From positions 1-64,000 of the IMG/VR virus record IMGVR_UViG_3300037261_000012: a DNA stretch of 64,000 bases; one strand, 5' to 3'. A program made the translations under genes and the position numbers. This document shows, piece after piece, positions 7,976-15,800 of this stretch; the stretch's first letter is position 1; each line of letters starts with the position of its first letter. A model generated the notes under the pieces. That model saw only the letters and a program-made list of their open reading frames with translations, made no database searches and was not told the DNA's origin. The DNA comes from a virus.

Positions 7976-8982
7976 TGCCATGGAAAAAGGCCGTTGCTGA
8001 TTGCACGGCCACTGGAATCAAGCGGGAGTACAAGCTGGTCACTGGAGATTGGAACAGTGCCAGCCTACTCTCGCAAATCATTTACTGGCGTTCTGATGGT
8101 TCAGACGGTACGCCAAGAGCAAAAGTTTGGAGACAGAACAGATTTTGGGTAGCAGACCCCATTAAAAAATGGACGGATTCCTGCATGATAACAGACGCCG
8201 AGTATAGACGGAGCGCAAAGTTATTAGTAGACCGTGGGCTGGTAGTAACAGCCGTATTCAAGTTTCGTGGCATTAACTGCGTTCATTTCTCCATAGAGGA
8301 TGAATCTCTTGCCAACGCACTTGCTGCTGCAATTTCTGGTAATCCTCCTAAAGTGGTTAATTCACATTTTACAAAATGCGATATTAACAGTTCTCAAAAT
8401 GCGAATACAGCAGTTTCTTATACTACTGATTCTGCTTTAGATTCTGCTTTAGATTCTAAAACAGCGATTGACATCGCGGAGACAAGTGTGGATGCCCAAG
8501 AGACCTTAAAAGCTCATAAGGAAAAGCAAACCCAAGTACTACCAGGGGCTAGCTTGGCATTCCTATGGAAGAAGCGTTATACCACGATTTATGGGGGTTT
8601 CATAAAAGGGTTTACACAGAAAGAAATGGGGCAGTTCAAGAAGCTGCGGGAAGCCCTTGGGGAAAACGGTGCGCCAGTTATTGAGTATGTACTGGCAAAC
8701 TGGGGAAAATTCGCTTATAAGGTGGCAGGGGACAAAGGTATACACAATACACCTGAAAAGCCTGTTGTGGGCTTTGTCCTAGCCCATTATGATGTGGCAC
8801 TGCAATTGATTGCAGAACCTAATGTGCCCCACCCAACATACAAGCCAAAACAAGTTGTGTACACTGTGGCACCTGCTACCGAATCCCCGGTTAAAGGTTT
8901 AGAAGAGCCTGCGTTCTCCACGGAACAAATTAAATTGGTGGAGCATTTCAAGGCAAAAGCCGACGCCGCAAAGGAGTTGTGA
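7975..8982 (+). CDS. Replication initiator-like protein (phage O/DnaD type)
   Basis: The N-terminal 110 residues (DWNSASLLSQIIYW, then a paired-helix region and CMITDAEYRRSAKLLVDRGLV) look like the winged-helix DNA-binding domain of phage replication proteins of the O/RepL type. A polar serine- and threonine-rich linker follows, then a helical C-terminal domain (WKKRYTTIYGGF onward). The next two genes are a loader-like ATPase and a DnaB-type helicase, which supports an origin-binding role. An inverted copy of the 16-base element lies in its 3' part. Confidence 0.6.
   Translation: MPWKKAVADCTATGIKREYKLVTGDWNSASLLSQIIYWRSDGSDGTPRAKVWRQNRFWVADPIKKWTDSCMITDAEYRRSAKLLVDRGLVVTAVFKFRGINCVHFSIEDESLANALAAAISGNPPKVVNSHFTKCDINSSQNANTAVSYTTDSALDSALDSKTAIDIAETSVDAQETLKAHKEKQTQVLPGASLAFLWKKRYTTIYGGFIKGFTQKEMGQFKKLREALGENGAPVIEYVLANWGKFAYKVAGDKGIHNTPEKPVVGFVLAHYDVALQLIAEPNVPHPTYKPKQVVYTVAPATESPVKGLEEPAFSTEQIKLVEHFKAKADAAKEL
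8800..8815 (-). repeat. 16-base element, the only inverted copy
   Basis: CTGCAATTGATTGCAG, the exact reverse complement of the consensus. It is inside the replication initiator-like gene and reads LQLIA there. All other full copies are in the opposite orientation. Confidence 0.85.
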
Positions 8983-9587
8983 TGGCTGATAAGATAGAGG
9001 TCACAAAGACAGTAAAGACTGTGGACACTCATATTGTAGAAACTACCTCTACAGTGGAAACTACTTCCATGTTGGACGCGGTGGAACATAAGAGGATTAT
9101 CTCCGACATGGAACACGTTCTTACCACGGCAAACCTGCCTGAAAAGTACCTGCACGAAAGCATGATTCCTCATTGCCACTCAACGGAAGTTAATTGGGTA
9201 CGGAATTTCCGTGCTTTCAGAAAGACCCATGCTGGTCTGATAATAATCGGTGGGGACGACCCGGAAACCAGATGTCATGCAATTTGTGGGGCGCTTATCA
9301 GAAACTTCATTGACGCTAGGATAATCACGTTGAACACCGTGATTGAGAATATGGACACTGGAGATATACCAAACCCAACGGTATTGATCATGCCTAATTT
9401 GTTTGTTGAAATGCATGGTAAGGGTCTAACAAGCTGGCAAACACAAGGTATGTATGACGTGTTTCTTGCAAGATACTCCTCTAGACGCCCGAGCATAATG
9501 TACGTCCAATCAATGGAAAAGCTTGAAAAAGCCTATGGGTCGGTATTTGCTGGCCATCTAAACACTCACTACTGCTTTTCCTTATAA
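8982..9587 (+). CDS. Probable helicase loader / degenerate DnaC-like protein
   Basis: GTGATG overlaps the upstream stop; the ATG at 8982 is taken as the start. The region AGLIIIGGDDPETRCHAICGAL sits where a P-loop would be but lacks GxxGxGKT. VLIMPNLFVEM could match Walker B, and SIMYVQSMEKLEKAYG is like the sensor region of DnaC-family proteins. Its position between an initiator and a DnaB-type helicase fits a loader. The missing lysine means ATP binding is doubtful. Confidence 0.45.
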   Translation: MADKIEVTKTVKTVDTHIVETTSTVETTSMLDAVEHKRIISDMEHVLTTANLPEKYLHESMIPHCHSTEVNWVRNFRAFRKTHAGLIIIGGDDPETRCHAICGALIRNFIDARIITLNTVIENMDTGDIPNPTVLIMPNLFVEMHGKGLTSWQTQGMYDVFLARYSSRRPSIMYVQSMEKLEKAYGSVFAGHLNTHYCFSL

Positions 9588-9599
9588 GAGAAATAAACT

Positions 9600-10868
9600 A
9601 TGTATGCTATTGGTATGAAAGCTATGCTACGGTTGTGTCAACACCAATCAGCGTTGGCTTGGCATAAGGCAAAATTATCACCAGTGCTGTTCAAGCAGGA
9701 TGAAGTTGCGGCTTTCCTGTGGGTTGATCAGCATGTGAAGCTCCACCATCAACTTCCACAGGTGGAGACCTTACTACAAGCATTCCCGTTATTCAAGGGG
9801 GTGGAGGTGCCGGAACCACCAAGCTACTACCTTAAACTGCTGGAGAATAAGTACTTCTACGAGCGCATAAACCAGGCGAACATTGCCAGCCAAGAACTTC
9901 TTAAAAGCGATAAGGATGCACATGATAAGGCAATGATCCTGCTTCAAGAAGCAATAAATGATTGTAAGTACCAGAAATACCGAGCTAGGATCATGGATGT
10001 TGGCTTTGAAGCACCAGGGGTAGTTCTTGCTGCCTACCATGATGTGTTGAAGCAAGAGGAGTTCCTGGAGTTTGGTTGGCCCCACATGGACTCCACTGGT
10101 GGGGTGATGCCAGGAGATGTAATTTCTATAGTTGGAAGGCCCGCAGCCGGGAAAACCTGGATGATGCTGTACATAGCACTGTATAACTGGATGCGTGGTA
10201 GAAACAGCTTGTTGGTGAGCATGGAGATGAGTCCACTGCCAATTGCCCAACGGGTAACCAGCATGTATGCACATACTAACATCAGTCAGTTGCAAGAGGC
10301 TGGCTATTCAATGTTTCCAGCAGGAGGAACCTACGCTAAGTTCGTACAGGGTCTCCAAAAACTGGAGAATGAGAAAGCCAAGCTGTACATAGTGGATGGG
10401 AACCTGGCGGCCAGTGCTGAAGACGTATTTATCTTGGCAGATCAATTAAAATGCAAGAACATATTGGTAGATGGGGCATACCTGTTACGCCATAAGAATG
10501 TTAGGCTGGACAGGTATACCAGGGCTGCTGAAAACGTGGAGTTGATGAAACGATCCTGCACTGACAGTGAAGCCAGTTGTTTTGCAAGCTGGCAGTTCGC
10601 CAAAACTGCTACTACTAAAGCCAAAGCACATAAAGGGCAAGGCGATCTTGAGGATATTGGATACACGGATGCAATAGCCCAGATTAGCTCTATTGTTCTT
10701 GGGTTGTTCCAGGAGGATGGGGTAGAGACTATGAAGAAGCGAAAGGTCAGTGCTTTGAAGGGACGGTCAGGACAGACGGGGGAGTTCAGTATTTTCTGGG
10801 ACTTCCTGAATATGGATTTCTCACAGGTTTTCGAGACTTTAGTACACGGCCCTCTGTCATTTGTATAA
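9600..10868 (+). CDS. dnaB: Replicative DNA helicase, DnaB family
   Basis: A RecA-fold helicase core is clear. MDSTGGVMPGDVISIVGRPA leads into Walker A GRPAAGKTW (about residue 181); NSLLVSMEMSP follows; Walker B ILVDGAYLL (about 288); then a glutamine/arginine segment and KRKVSALKGRSGQTGEF near the C-terminus. The N-terminal 130 residues resemble the DnaB helical collar domain. Length 422 aa is normal. It would unwind DNA 5' to 3' at the fork with the primase encoded downstream. Confidence 0.85.
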   Translation: MYAIGMKAMLRLCQHQSALAWHKAKLSPVLFKQDEVAAFLWVDQHVKLHHQLPQVETLLQAFPLFKGVEVPEPPSYYLKLLENKYFYERINQANIASQELLKSDKDAHDKAMILLQEAINDCKYQKYRARIMDVGFEAPGVVLAAYHDVLKQEEFLEFGWPHMDSTGGVMPGDVISIVGRPAAGKTWMMLYIALYNWMRGRNSLLVSMEMSPLPIAQRVTSMYAHTNISQLQEAGYSMFPAGGTYAKFVQGLQKLENEKAKLYIVDGNLAASAEDVFILADQLKCKNILVDGAYLLRHKNVRLDRYTRAAENVELMKRSCTDSEASCFASWQFAKTATTKAKAHKGQGDLEDIGYTDAIAQISSIVLGLFQEDGVETMKKRKVSALKGRSGQTGEFSIFWDFLNMDFSQVFETLVHGPLSFV

Positions 10869-10875
10869 AAAGGTG

Positions 10876-10903
10876 TTGACAAATCGACAAAGTGTGTTAC
10901 ACT
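10876..10903 (+). promoter_or_regulatory. Sigma70-like promoter
   Basis: TTGACA at 10876, 16-base spacer ending GTGT, TACACT at 10898. It precedes the gene at 10942 and begins 7 bases after the helicase stop. Confidence 0.8.
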
Positions 10904-10941
10904 CGTAGTAAGTTCAATAGCAGTATCTCATGGAGGATAGT

Positions 10942-11421
10942 ATGGCCCTTACAATTGAAAAGATTGTGCAGGTTCAGGAACAGGCACCAGTGCAAGCACA
11001 GAAGCCTGCCGTGGCGGTTGCCATGGTGGCTCAAGACGCTGGTTCCTTACTGGCCGATGAGTTGATCAATCTGGAGCTAAAACTGAGAGGTATTGAGTAC
11101 GCGAAGATCATCGCCAGGCAGAAAGAAATAAAAGACCTGCTCGTTGGTATGGCTAACGCCAACTACAAGTCTGATGTGCCAGTGACGTTCAGCGGCACCC
11201 TGGGGGACGTGAACCTTACCAAGTGTGCTTCAAAGACAGTGGTTAAAGACCCATTGAATCTATTCCAGACCTTACAGAATAAATTCAACCTTGAGATTGC
11301 TATGAGTTGTGTCAACTGGAATCTCACTGGCTTGGCTAAAGTTCTCAGTGAGAATGAACTGGAAGTTTTCACCAAGAAGGAGGAAGGTAGTCGTAGTACC
11401 AAAATTGTGCCAAAGGTGTAA
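10942..11421 (+). CDS. Hypothetical protein, 159 aa
   Basis: The ATG at 10942 is preceded by GGAGGATAGT; an upstream in-frame ATG at 10930 would place that ribosome site inside the gene. The N-terminus is rich in valine, alanine and glutamine; a helical middle follows (LINLELKLRGIEYAKIIARQ), then a beta-rich tail. No recognised family. It is transcribed from its own promoter within the replication region. Confidence 0.65.
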   Translation: MALTIEKIVQVQEQAPVQAQKPAVAVAMVAQDAGSLLADELINLELKLRGIEYAKIIARQKEIKDLLVGMANANYKSDVPVTFSGTLGDVNLTKCASKTVVKDPLNLFQTLQNKFNLEIAMSCVNWNLTGLAKVLSENELEVFTKKEEGSRSTKIVPKV

Positions 11422-11442
11422 TTAGTGGTAAGGATAATTGAA

Positions 11443-11652
11443 ATGCAAGTGCTGGAGGGGGAGCGTTCACCTACTGGCAGAGAAATTCACATGGAGGAGA
11501 GTAGTCCATTCTTTTCCACTGTGGCTGGAGGGATGCGCGCCATAGAATTGGGTTTTCTGGCCGTGAACATCTCTTTATTTGAACAACTCAGAATGATCAT
11601 CGAAGAAGCAAATGCCACAGAAAATGAACTTCCTGAAGGTGGAACAAACTGA
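11443..11652 (+). CDS. Small hypothetical protein, 69 aa
   Basis: The ATG at 11443 follows AAGGATAATTGAA; a GTG at 11425 is an alternative. The protein (MQVLEGERSPTGREIHMEES) is acidic and ends ENELPEGGTN. It overlaps the next small gene by about 40 bases. Function unknown. Confidence 0.55.
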   Translation: MQVLEGERSPTGREIHMEESSPFFSTVAGGMRAIELGFLAVNISLFEQLRMIIEEANATENELPEGGTN

Positions 11653-11818
11653 CGAGCTATGGGTACAGAAAGACGGAACCTCCATACCAGTGGGGTTGAT
11701 GGAGGTACACCACCTCAAGAATGCCCTTCGTAAAATGATAAAATGGCGCAATCAATTGCAGAAGAACATGGAAGCATTGAAAGAGGAAGAAACAGGCCAA
11801 CCTGGAGACCATAATTGA
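11612..11818 (+). CDS. Small hypothetical protein, 68 aa
   Basis: Highly charged, helical C-terminal half (LRKMIKWRNQLQKNMEALKEE), a likely coiled coil. ATG codons at 11612 and 11624 are both possible. The stop overlaps the TTG of the primase gene. A copy of the 16-base element is read here as RNQLQ. Confidence 0.5.
   Translation: MPQKMNFLKVEQTDELWVQKDGTSIPVGLMEVHHLKNALRKMIKWRNQLQKNMEALKEEETGQPGDHN
11746..11761 (+). repeat. 16-base element copy
   Basis: GCGCAATCAATTGCAG, 14 of 16 matches; inside the small gene 11612-11818, read in the NQLQ frame. Confidence 0.8.
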
Positions 11819-12780
11819 ATGCTGAACAAGGCATCCTTTTTTTGAAGGCTATTGGAGCCAAGAATCTCCAGGTAAGGGAGCAGTGGATAACAGCATCGTG
11901 TCCTTTGGCATTTCTAACCCATAAAAATAATAAAGATAGCAACCCATCCTTTGGTTTGTCCTTAGGCACCAAGAGTTTCTATAATTGTTTTGCCTGTGGT
12001 AGAGGTAGCGCCGTCCAGTTATTGCAATCAATTGCAGCTAATGGTGAAGGTGTGGATATTCCCCTTGCTACTGCGTTGCTTGAGCAAGAGGCATCAACAA
12101 TAGCTTTTCTACCTGGGTATTCTGAGTTTGCGAATAACGAAACTACAGAGTTCTCTGCCTGGCCTGAATACTGGATAGACAGTTTTTTGTTGGCAGGGAT
12201 GAATACAGAAGCAGCTTTATACCTGGGTAAGAGAGATGATATAGGAGTGCCTGTGTATCAGTGGGAGAAGTTTGAACTTCATTATGATACTGCCAGGCAC
12301 ATGATAGTTTGTCCTTTCAGGAACGTGTGGGGAGAGTTAGCAGGGGCCAGAGGTAGGTTTATAGGTAAGAAGGATAAGGATACCCCTAGTTGGCAAGTAC
12401 ATTTTGACTACGGGTGGAACAACATCCGTAATACAAGAATGGTATGGTACAACGAGCAAGCATTACAGTTGGATGGGTGGGTGGTAGTAGTTGAAGGGCA
12501 ATTTGACTGTATGAGAATAGATGAGAAATATAAAAAGGTGGTGGCCAATCTAACGGCCCTTCCAACACACCCAAAGCTTATGAAGTTGCTTCAGTCTGAT
12601 GGGGTAATACATATACCAGATAATGATATGACGGGTGAAAAGAGTGTAGTTGAGTACCAAGAATTCTGTAAAAGTCATAAACTTAGGTATAAGAAATTGA
12701 GTCTGCCTGATGGAATAAAGGATGCTTCAGAGTGTAATCCTGACTATATTTTCGACAGGATTATGGAGTTACACAGTTGA
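11815..12780 (+). CDS. DNA primase, CHC2 zinc finger and Toprim
   Basis: A TTG start with GGAG seven bases upstream overlaps the previous stop. The N-terminal zinc site has the pattern C-H-C-C: SCPLAFLTHKN, then FYNCFACGRG. The Toprim core is VVVVEGQFDCMRI (about residue 222) and HIPDNDMTGEKS (about 263). At 321 aa it is a compact primase without a fused helicase, so it would work with the separate DnaB-type helicase. The 16-base element lies just after the zinc finger and reads LQSIA. Confidence 0.85.
   Translation: MNAEQGILFLKAIGAKNLQVREQWITASCPLAFLTHKNNKDSNPSFGLSLGTKSFYNCFACGRGSAVQLLQSIAANGEGVDIPLATALLEQEASTIAFLPGYSEFANNETTEFSAWPEYWIDSFLLAGMNTEAALYLGKRDDIGVPVYQWEKFELHYDTARHMIVCPFRNVWGELAGARGRFIGKKDKDTPSWQVHFDYGWNNIRNTRMVWYNEQALQLDGWVVVVEGQFDCMRIDEKYKKVVANLTALPTHPKLMKLLQSDGVIHIPDNDMTGEKSVVEYQEFCKSHKLRYKKLSLPDGIKDASECNPDYIFDRIMELHS
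12022..12037 (+). repeat. 16-base element copy
   Basis: TTGCAATCAATTGCAG, 15 of 16; inside the primase gene, read LQSIA. Only about 260 bases from the previous copy. Confidence 0.85.
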
Positions 12781-12805
12781 CAAAGACTTGCTCTACTGGT
12801 ATAGT
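12777..12805 (+). promoter_or_regulatory. Sigma70-like promoter with extended -10
   Basis: TTGACA at 12777 overlaps the primase stop codon; 17-base spacer ending TGG, then TATAGT at 12800. It drives the ssDNA-binding-like gene. Confidence 0.8.
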
Positions 12806-12864
12806 GTTATTGTCTCATTGAGACAGGCTTAATCCTGCTAGGGATAACTTATAGGAGTTAAATC

Positions 12865-13668
12865 ATGATTTCATGGATGAAGAAAGGCGCTGAAAGCGTA
12901 GCCGCAGTAAAACAAGATGCAGTAGAGTATGAAGCACGCAAGCTAGAAATAGGAAAGATGTGGCGCTTCTTCCTTCGATGGAAGGGAGACCCCAAGGTAA
13001 AATCAGAATCAGACTGGAAGGCCCAGATAACCTTTGTGGATGGTGACCTATCACCAGAAGGGTTTCTTCTACCGCCAAGGTTCTACGAACATGGTTTGAT
13101 GCTGAATGGACAAGTCTCAAACATTGTTTGCCCTGAAAAGACTAACCCAAGTGGTGGGGAAGACATGAAGTGCCCACTATGTGAGGGTGGAGACCGGCCA
13201 ATGCTGGTGGCAGTGTTCACTATCATTGACCACCGTATGCAATCCAGCAAGGATGGCACCAAGCATTACAAGGACACCAAGAGGTTATTGGTGGTGAAAA
13301 GTAACACGTTCGAGCAGTTGAACATGATGGCGATCAAGCGCGGAGGTCTTGCAGGATGCAAGTTTGATGTCATGCGCGTTGGTGAGAAAGCAGCTAACGT
13401 AGGTGACGTATTCGACTTCTGTGATAAGAAGCCGGTTGCCGAACTCCAGGCTATGTACATGGATGAGGTAGTTGACCCTAAGACTAATGCCAAGTCCATG
13501 GTGACTCGTTTCAAGCCAGCAGACTATGAGAATGAAATCGTGTTCCGCAGTGGCAAGGAACTTCGTGCAGCAGGGTTCGGTAAGCCACAAGTGGGAATGA
13601 CAGGTTTTGCCAACGCCGCAACTAGCGGTGGTGAAGCTAGTACTACTGACTACGCTAAGAACCTGTGA
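12865..13668 (+). CDS. Probable single-stranded DNA-binding protein (gp32-like)
   Basis: Own promoter and TAGGAGTTAAATC ribosome site. A central zinc-like cluster (VCPEK, later KCPLCEGGDRP) lies inside an OB-like region with aromatic and basic residues (KMWRFFLRWKG, FTIIDHRMQSS, GTKHYKDTKRLLVVKS). This layout resembles T4 gp32-type phage ssDNA-binding proteins. The C-terminus is not strongly acidic, unlike most SSBs. Its position between primase and recombination genes fits. Assignment is by pattern, not by an identical motif. Confidence 0.6.
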   Translation: MISWMKKGAESVAAVKQDAVEYEARKLEIGKMWRFFLRWKGDPKVKSESDWKAQITFVDGDLSPEGFLLPPRFYEHGLMLNGQVSNIVCPEKTNPSGGEDMKCPLCEGGDRPMLVAVFTIIDHRMQSSKDGTKHYKDTKRLLVVKSNTFEQLNMMAIKRGGLAGCKFDVMRVGEKAANVGDVFDFCDKKPVAELQAMYMDEVVDPKTNAKSMVTRFKPADYENEIVFRSGKELRAAGFGKPQVGMTGFANAATSGGEASTTDYAKNL

Positions 13669-13991
13669 GCCAGATAGTCTCAGTCATCCCGGAATTCTCG
13701 GGGGCGTATTCTGTACTCCCCTGGAGTCCTGGGCTGGCTGAGGCTTACCGCTTTAAGGATGCTTTCGGGGAACCAGTTAATATGGCCAGAAGGATGGGAA
13801 ATGCCCTATGGGTTCCAAGGAATAGTTGTCCAGTATCACCACATGATGGACGAGTAGTAAAACCCTACACTGCAATCAATTGCAGTTTTACTCCAGCAAA
13901 TAGTGAGCAAGCCCCGTTGGCGGATATGTCTCTTTCCCTGCTTCGTAGTGGGAGAGATCACATATTTGAAGCACCAACGGGGTGGGGATAA
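13665..13991 (+). CDS. SF2 helicase, N-terminal part ending inside the Walker A motif
   Basis: A GTG start overlaps the previous stop. The product ends SLLRSGRDHIFEAPTGWG, then TAA at 13989. This is exactly where an SF2 helicase motif I (APTGWGKT) should continue. The missing KTVVGSLIAAKLG is encoded one base further on in the +1 frame (from 13990). Upstream, NSEQAPLADMSLSLL resembles a Q-motif region. Thus one helicase of about 440 residues is split by an apparent one-base insertion (the T of GGATAAAACC) or is recoded. Confidence 0.7.
   Translation: MSQIVSVIPEFSGAYSVLPWSPGLAEAYRFKDAFGEPVNMARRMGNALWVPRNSCPVSPHDGRVVKPYTAINCSFTPANSEQAPLADMSLSLLRSGRDHIFEAPTGWG
13870..13885 (+). repeat. 16-base element copy (exact)
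   Basis: CTGCAATCAATTGCAG; inside the N-terminal helicase fragment, read AINC. Confidence 0.9.
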
Positions 13992-14991
13992 AACCGTTGT
14001 AGGAAGTCTCATTGCAGCTAAGTTAGGGCAACCAACGCTGATCGTCGTGACTAAGAACGACCTTACTGTGGCGTGGAAACAAGCGTTAAACCAAATTCTA
14101 GGAATTCCTCTGAGCATGATAGGGCAAGTCCAGCAAGATATGTGCGATTGGAAGGGCAAGCAGTTCGTGATAGGTATGTTACATTCCCTCATAATTGAGG
14201 ATCGTTACCCGGAGGAAATGTACCGTCACTTCGGTCTGATGATTGTGGATGAAGTGCATTTGGTTGCAGCCGAACATTTCCAGGAAATATGTTGGAAAGT
14301 ACCAGCTAAACATAGAATAGGTTTCAGTGCCACCCCAACTAGGAAGGACGGCAGGGATAGACTACTCAAGGCGCACATCGGAGAAACTCTGGTAAAAGGG
14401 TATCTTGTGCCAATGAAGCCTAAGGTGCTTGTAAAGAAAACTGGCTGGCAGATACCTATGTATAGGGATAGAGAAACAATGGGGTTGGTGAAGATACCTC
14501 ACCAACCTGGTAGGATGATGGGTGTGGTGAAGGCCCAGGCAAATAACCAGAATAGGAACTTGTTAATCCTGGAGTTCGTGCTGGCCACGTTTAAGAACGG
14601 GCGTAGAACTGTTATAATGGCTGATACCTTAGATCATCTTGACAGGTTATTCCAGATATTTACCAGTGGTGGTATCAGTGGAGACAAGATTGGTTTCTAT
14701 GTGGGGCAGATGTCTCAAGCTGATCTGGACTTCAACAAGGAAAAGCCTGTGATATTGGCGACATACCGTATGGTTTCAACAGGTACGAATGTCCCAAAAT
14801 GGGATACCTTAGTGTTGGCTACTCCACGCTCAGATGTTAAACAAATGATAGGTAGGGTACTACGATTTTTGACTGACAAGAAACAACCTGTCATCCTGGA
14901 TTTGCTTGACGATGATAAGTTGTTGCACAATTTTCACCTATCAAGATTACGTCAATACTACGCTGTAGGGGCAGAAATTGTATATGTTTGA
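13903..14991 (+). CDS. SF2 DNA/RNA helicase, C-terminal part (UvsW/RAD25-like)
   Basis: The homologous part begins at 13990 with KTVVGSLIAAKLG, the second half of motif I. Motif II is MIVDEVHLVA (DEVH), motif III FSATPTRKDG, and the second domain carries VSTGTNVPKWDTLVLATP (motif V) and QMIGRVLRF (motif VI). The GTG at 13903 would be an in-frame start but the first 29 residues before 13990 look like noise. The family is the XPB/RAD25/UvsW type, which in phages remodels branched DNA or origins. On its own this part lacks the Walker A glycines and would not be active. Confidence 0.75.
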   Translation: MSKPRWRICLFPCFVVGEITYLKHQRGGDKTVVGSLIAAKLGQPTLIVVTKNDLTVAWKQALNQILGIPLSMIGQVQQDMCDWKGKQFVIGMLHSLIIEDRYPEEMYRHFGLMIVDEVHLVAAEHFQEICWKVPAKHRIGFSATPTRKDGRDRLLKAHIGETLVKGYLVPMKPKVLVKKTGWQIPMYRDRETMGLVKIPHQPGRMMGVVKAQANNQNRNLLILEFVLATFKNGRRTVIMADTLDHLDRLFQIFTSGGISGDKIGFYVGQMSQADLDFNKEKPVILATYRMVSTGTNVPKWDTLVLATPRSDVKQMIGRVLRFLTDKKQPVILDLLDDDKLLHNFHLSRLRQYYAVGAEIVYV

Positions 14992-15002
14992 GGGGTTTGG
15001 CT

Positions 15003-15413
15003 ATGGGAAAAACTTTTCGTGATTGGTACAACGGTGGTGGGGATAAAAAGCTTTCTAGAGAGCGTAAGGAACGTTATGCCAATGATCCGGTTTACCGCCA
15101 GACGGTGATTGATAGGGCTAAGGCTCAAAGAGATAAAAGAGTAAGTGAGCCTCCCCCATTAGGATATGATTTCACTATGGCGGAAGCAGCAGAGCATGTG
15201 GGTGTGACGATCTGGACTCTACGTGAGTGGCGTAAGAAAAACTACTTCCCGGAACCAATGGATTACAAGGGAAAGAAGCTATTTACCAACGGGCAACTCA
15301 CCTTGCTAGGCAAGATTAAGGATTTCCTCACCTCCTGTGGGACTCGCATGAGCAAGTCCCATAAAGAGCAGTTGGACAACGTAGTGGGACTTATATATAG
15401 CAACTGGTCATAA
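15003..15413 (+). CDS. MerR-like helix-turn-helix protein
   Basis: The ATG at 15003 follows GAGGGGTTTGGCT. The middle (YDFTMAEAAEHVGVTIWTLREW, read in two halves) is a MerR-type winged-helix N-terminus, followed by RKKNYFPEP. The N-terminal 55 residues are basic and look like an AP2- or HNH-associated linker. Probably a small DNA-binding regulator or excisionase-like protein; the target is unknown. Confidence 0.55.
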   Translation: MGKTFRDWYNGGGDKKLSRERKERYANDPVYRQTVIDRAKAQRDKRVSEPPPLGYDFTMAEAAEHVGVTIWTLREWRKKNYFPEPMDYKGKKLFTNGQLTLLGKIKDFLTSCGTRMSKSHKEQLDNVVGLIYSNWS

Positions 15414-15429
15414 CGGCACGGAGGCCAGT

Positions 15430-15798
15430 ATGAGTATCAATTTCGGAACTAAAGCTGGAGATGGTTATAAGGCTCATCTTGGGCCAGATAGCGGGTTGGT
15501 CAGTACACCAGTCACTGGAACAGTTTTGGCGGAGAAAGGAAGCAAGAGCAAAGGCTTCTCTGTCTACAAAAACAGTGAAGAAACAATAAACAAAGGAGTA
15601 TTAACATCAGAAGCTGAATTGATCATGATGGAAGTAGGTGGTGGTCGGACAGTCAACCTTGGAAACTTTGAGTCAGCCAGGATTGACGTTCATCTGAAAA
15701 TACCATCTACTATGGAAACAATGGAAGAAACGTATGAGTTCGCCACGAAGTGGGTTGGTGACAAAATCAAAGAGGCAGTGGACGGGGCAAAAGGGTAA
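15430..15798 (+). CDS. Hypothetical protein, 122 aa
   Basis: Preceded by ACGGAGGCCAGT. Beta-rich (GFSVYKNSEETIN, ARIDVHLKIPST) with a C-terminal helix (FATKWVGDKIKEAVDGA). It stops two bases before the recombinase gene. This pairing suggests a recombination accessory protein, but no family is recognised. Confidence 0.6.
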   Translation: MSINFGTKAGDGYKAHLGPDSGLVSTPVTGTVLAEKGSKSKGFSVYKNSEETINKGVLTSEAELIMMEVGGGRTVNLGNFESARIDVHLKIPSTMETMEETYEFATKWVGDKIKEAVDGAKG

Positions 15799-15800
15799 CT

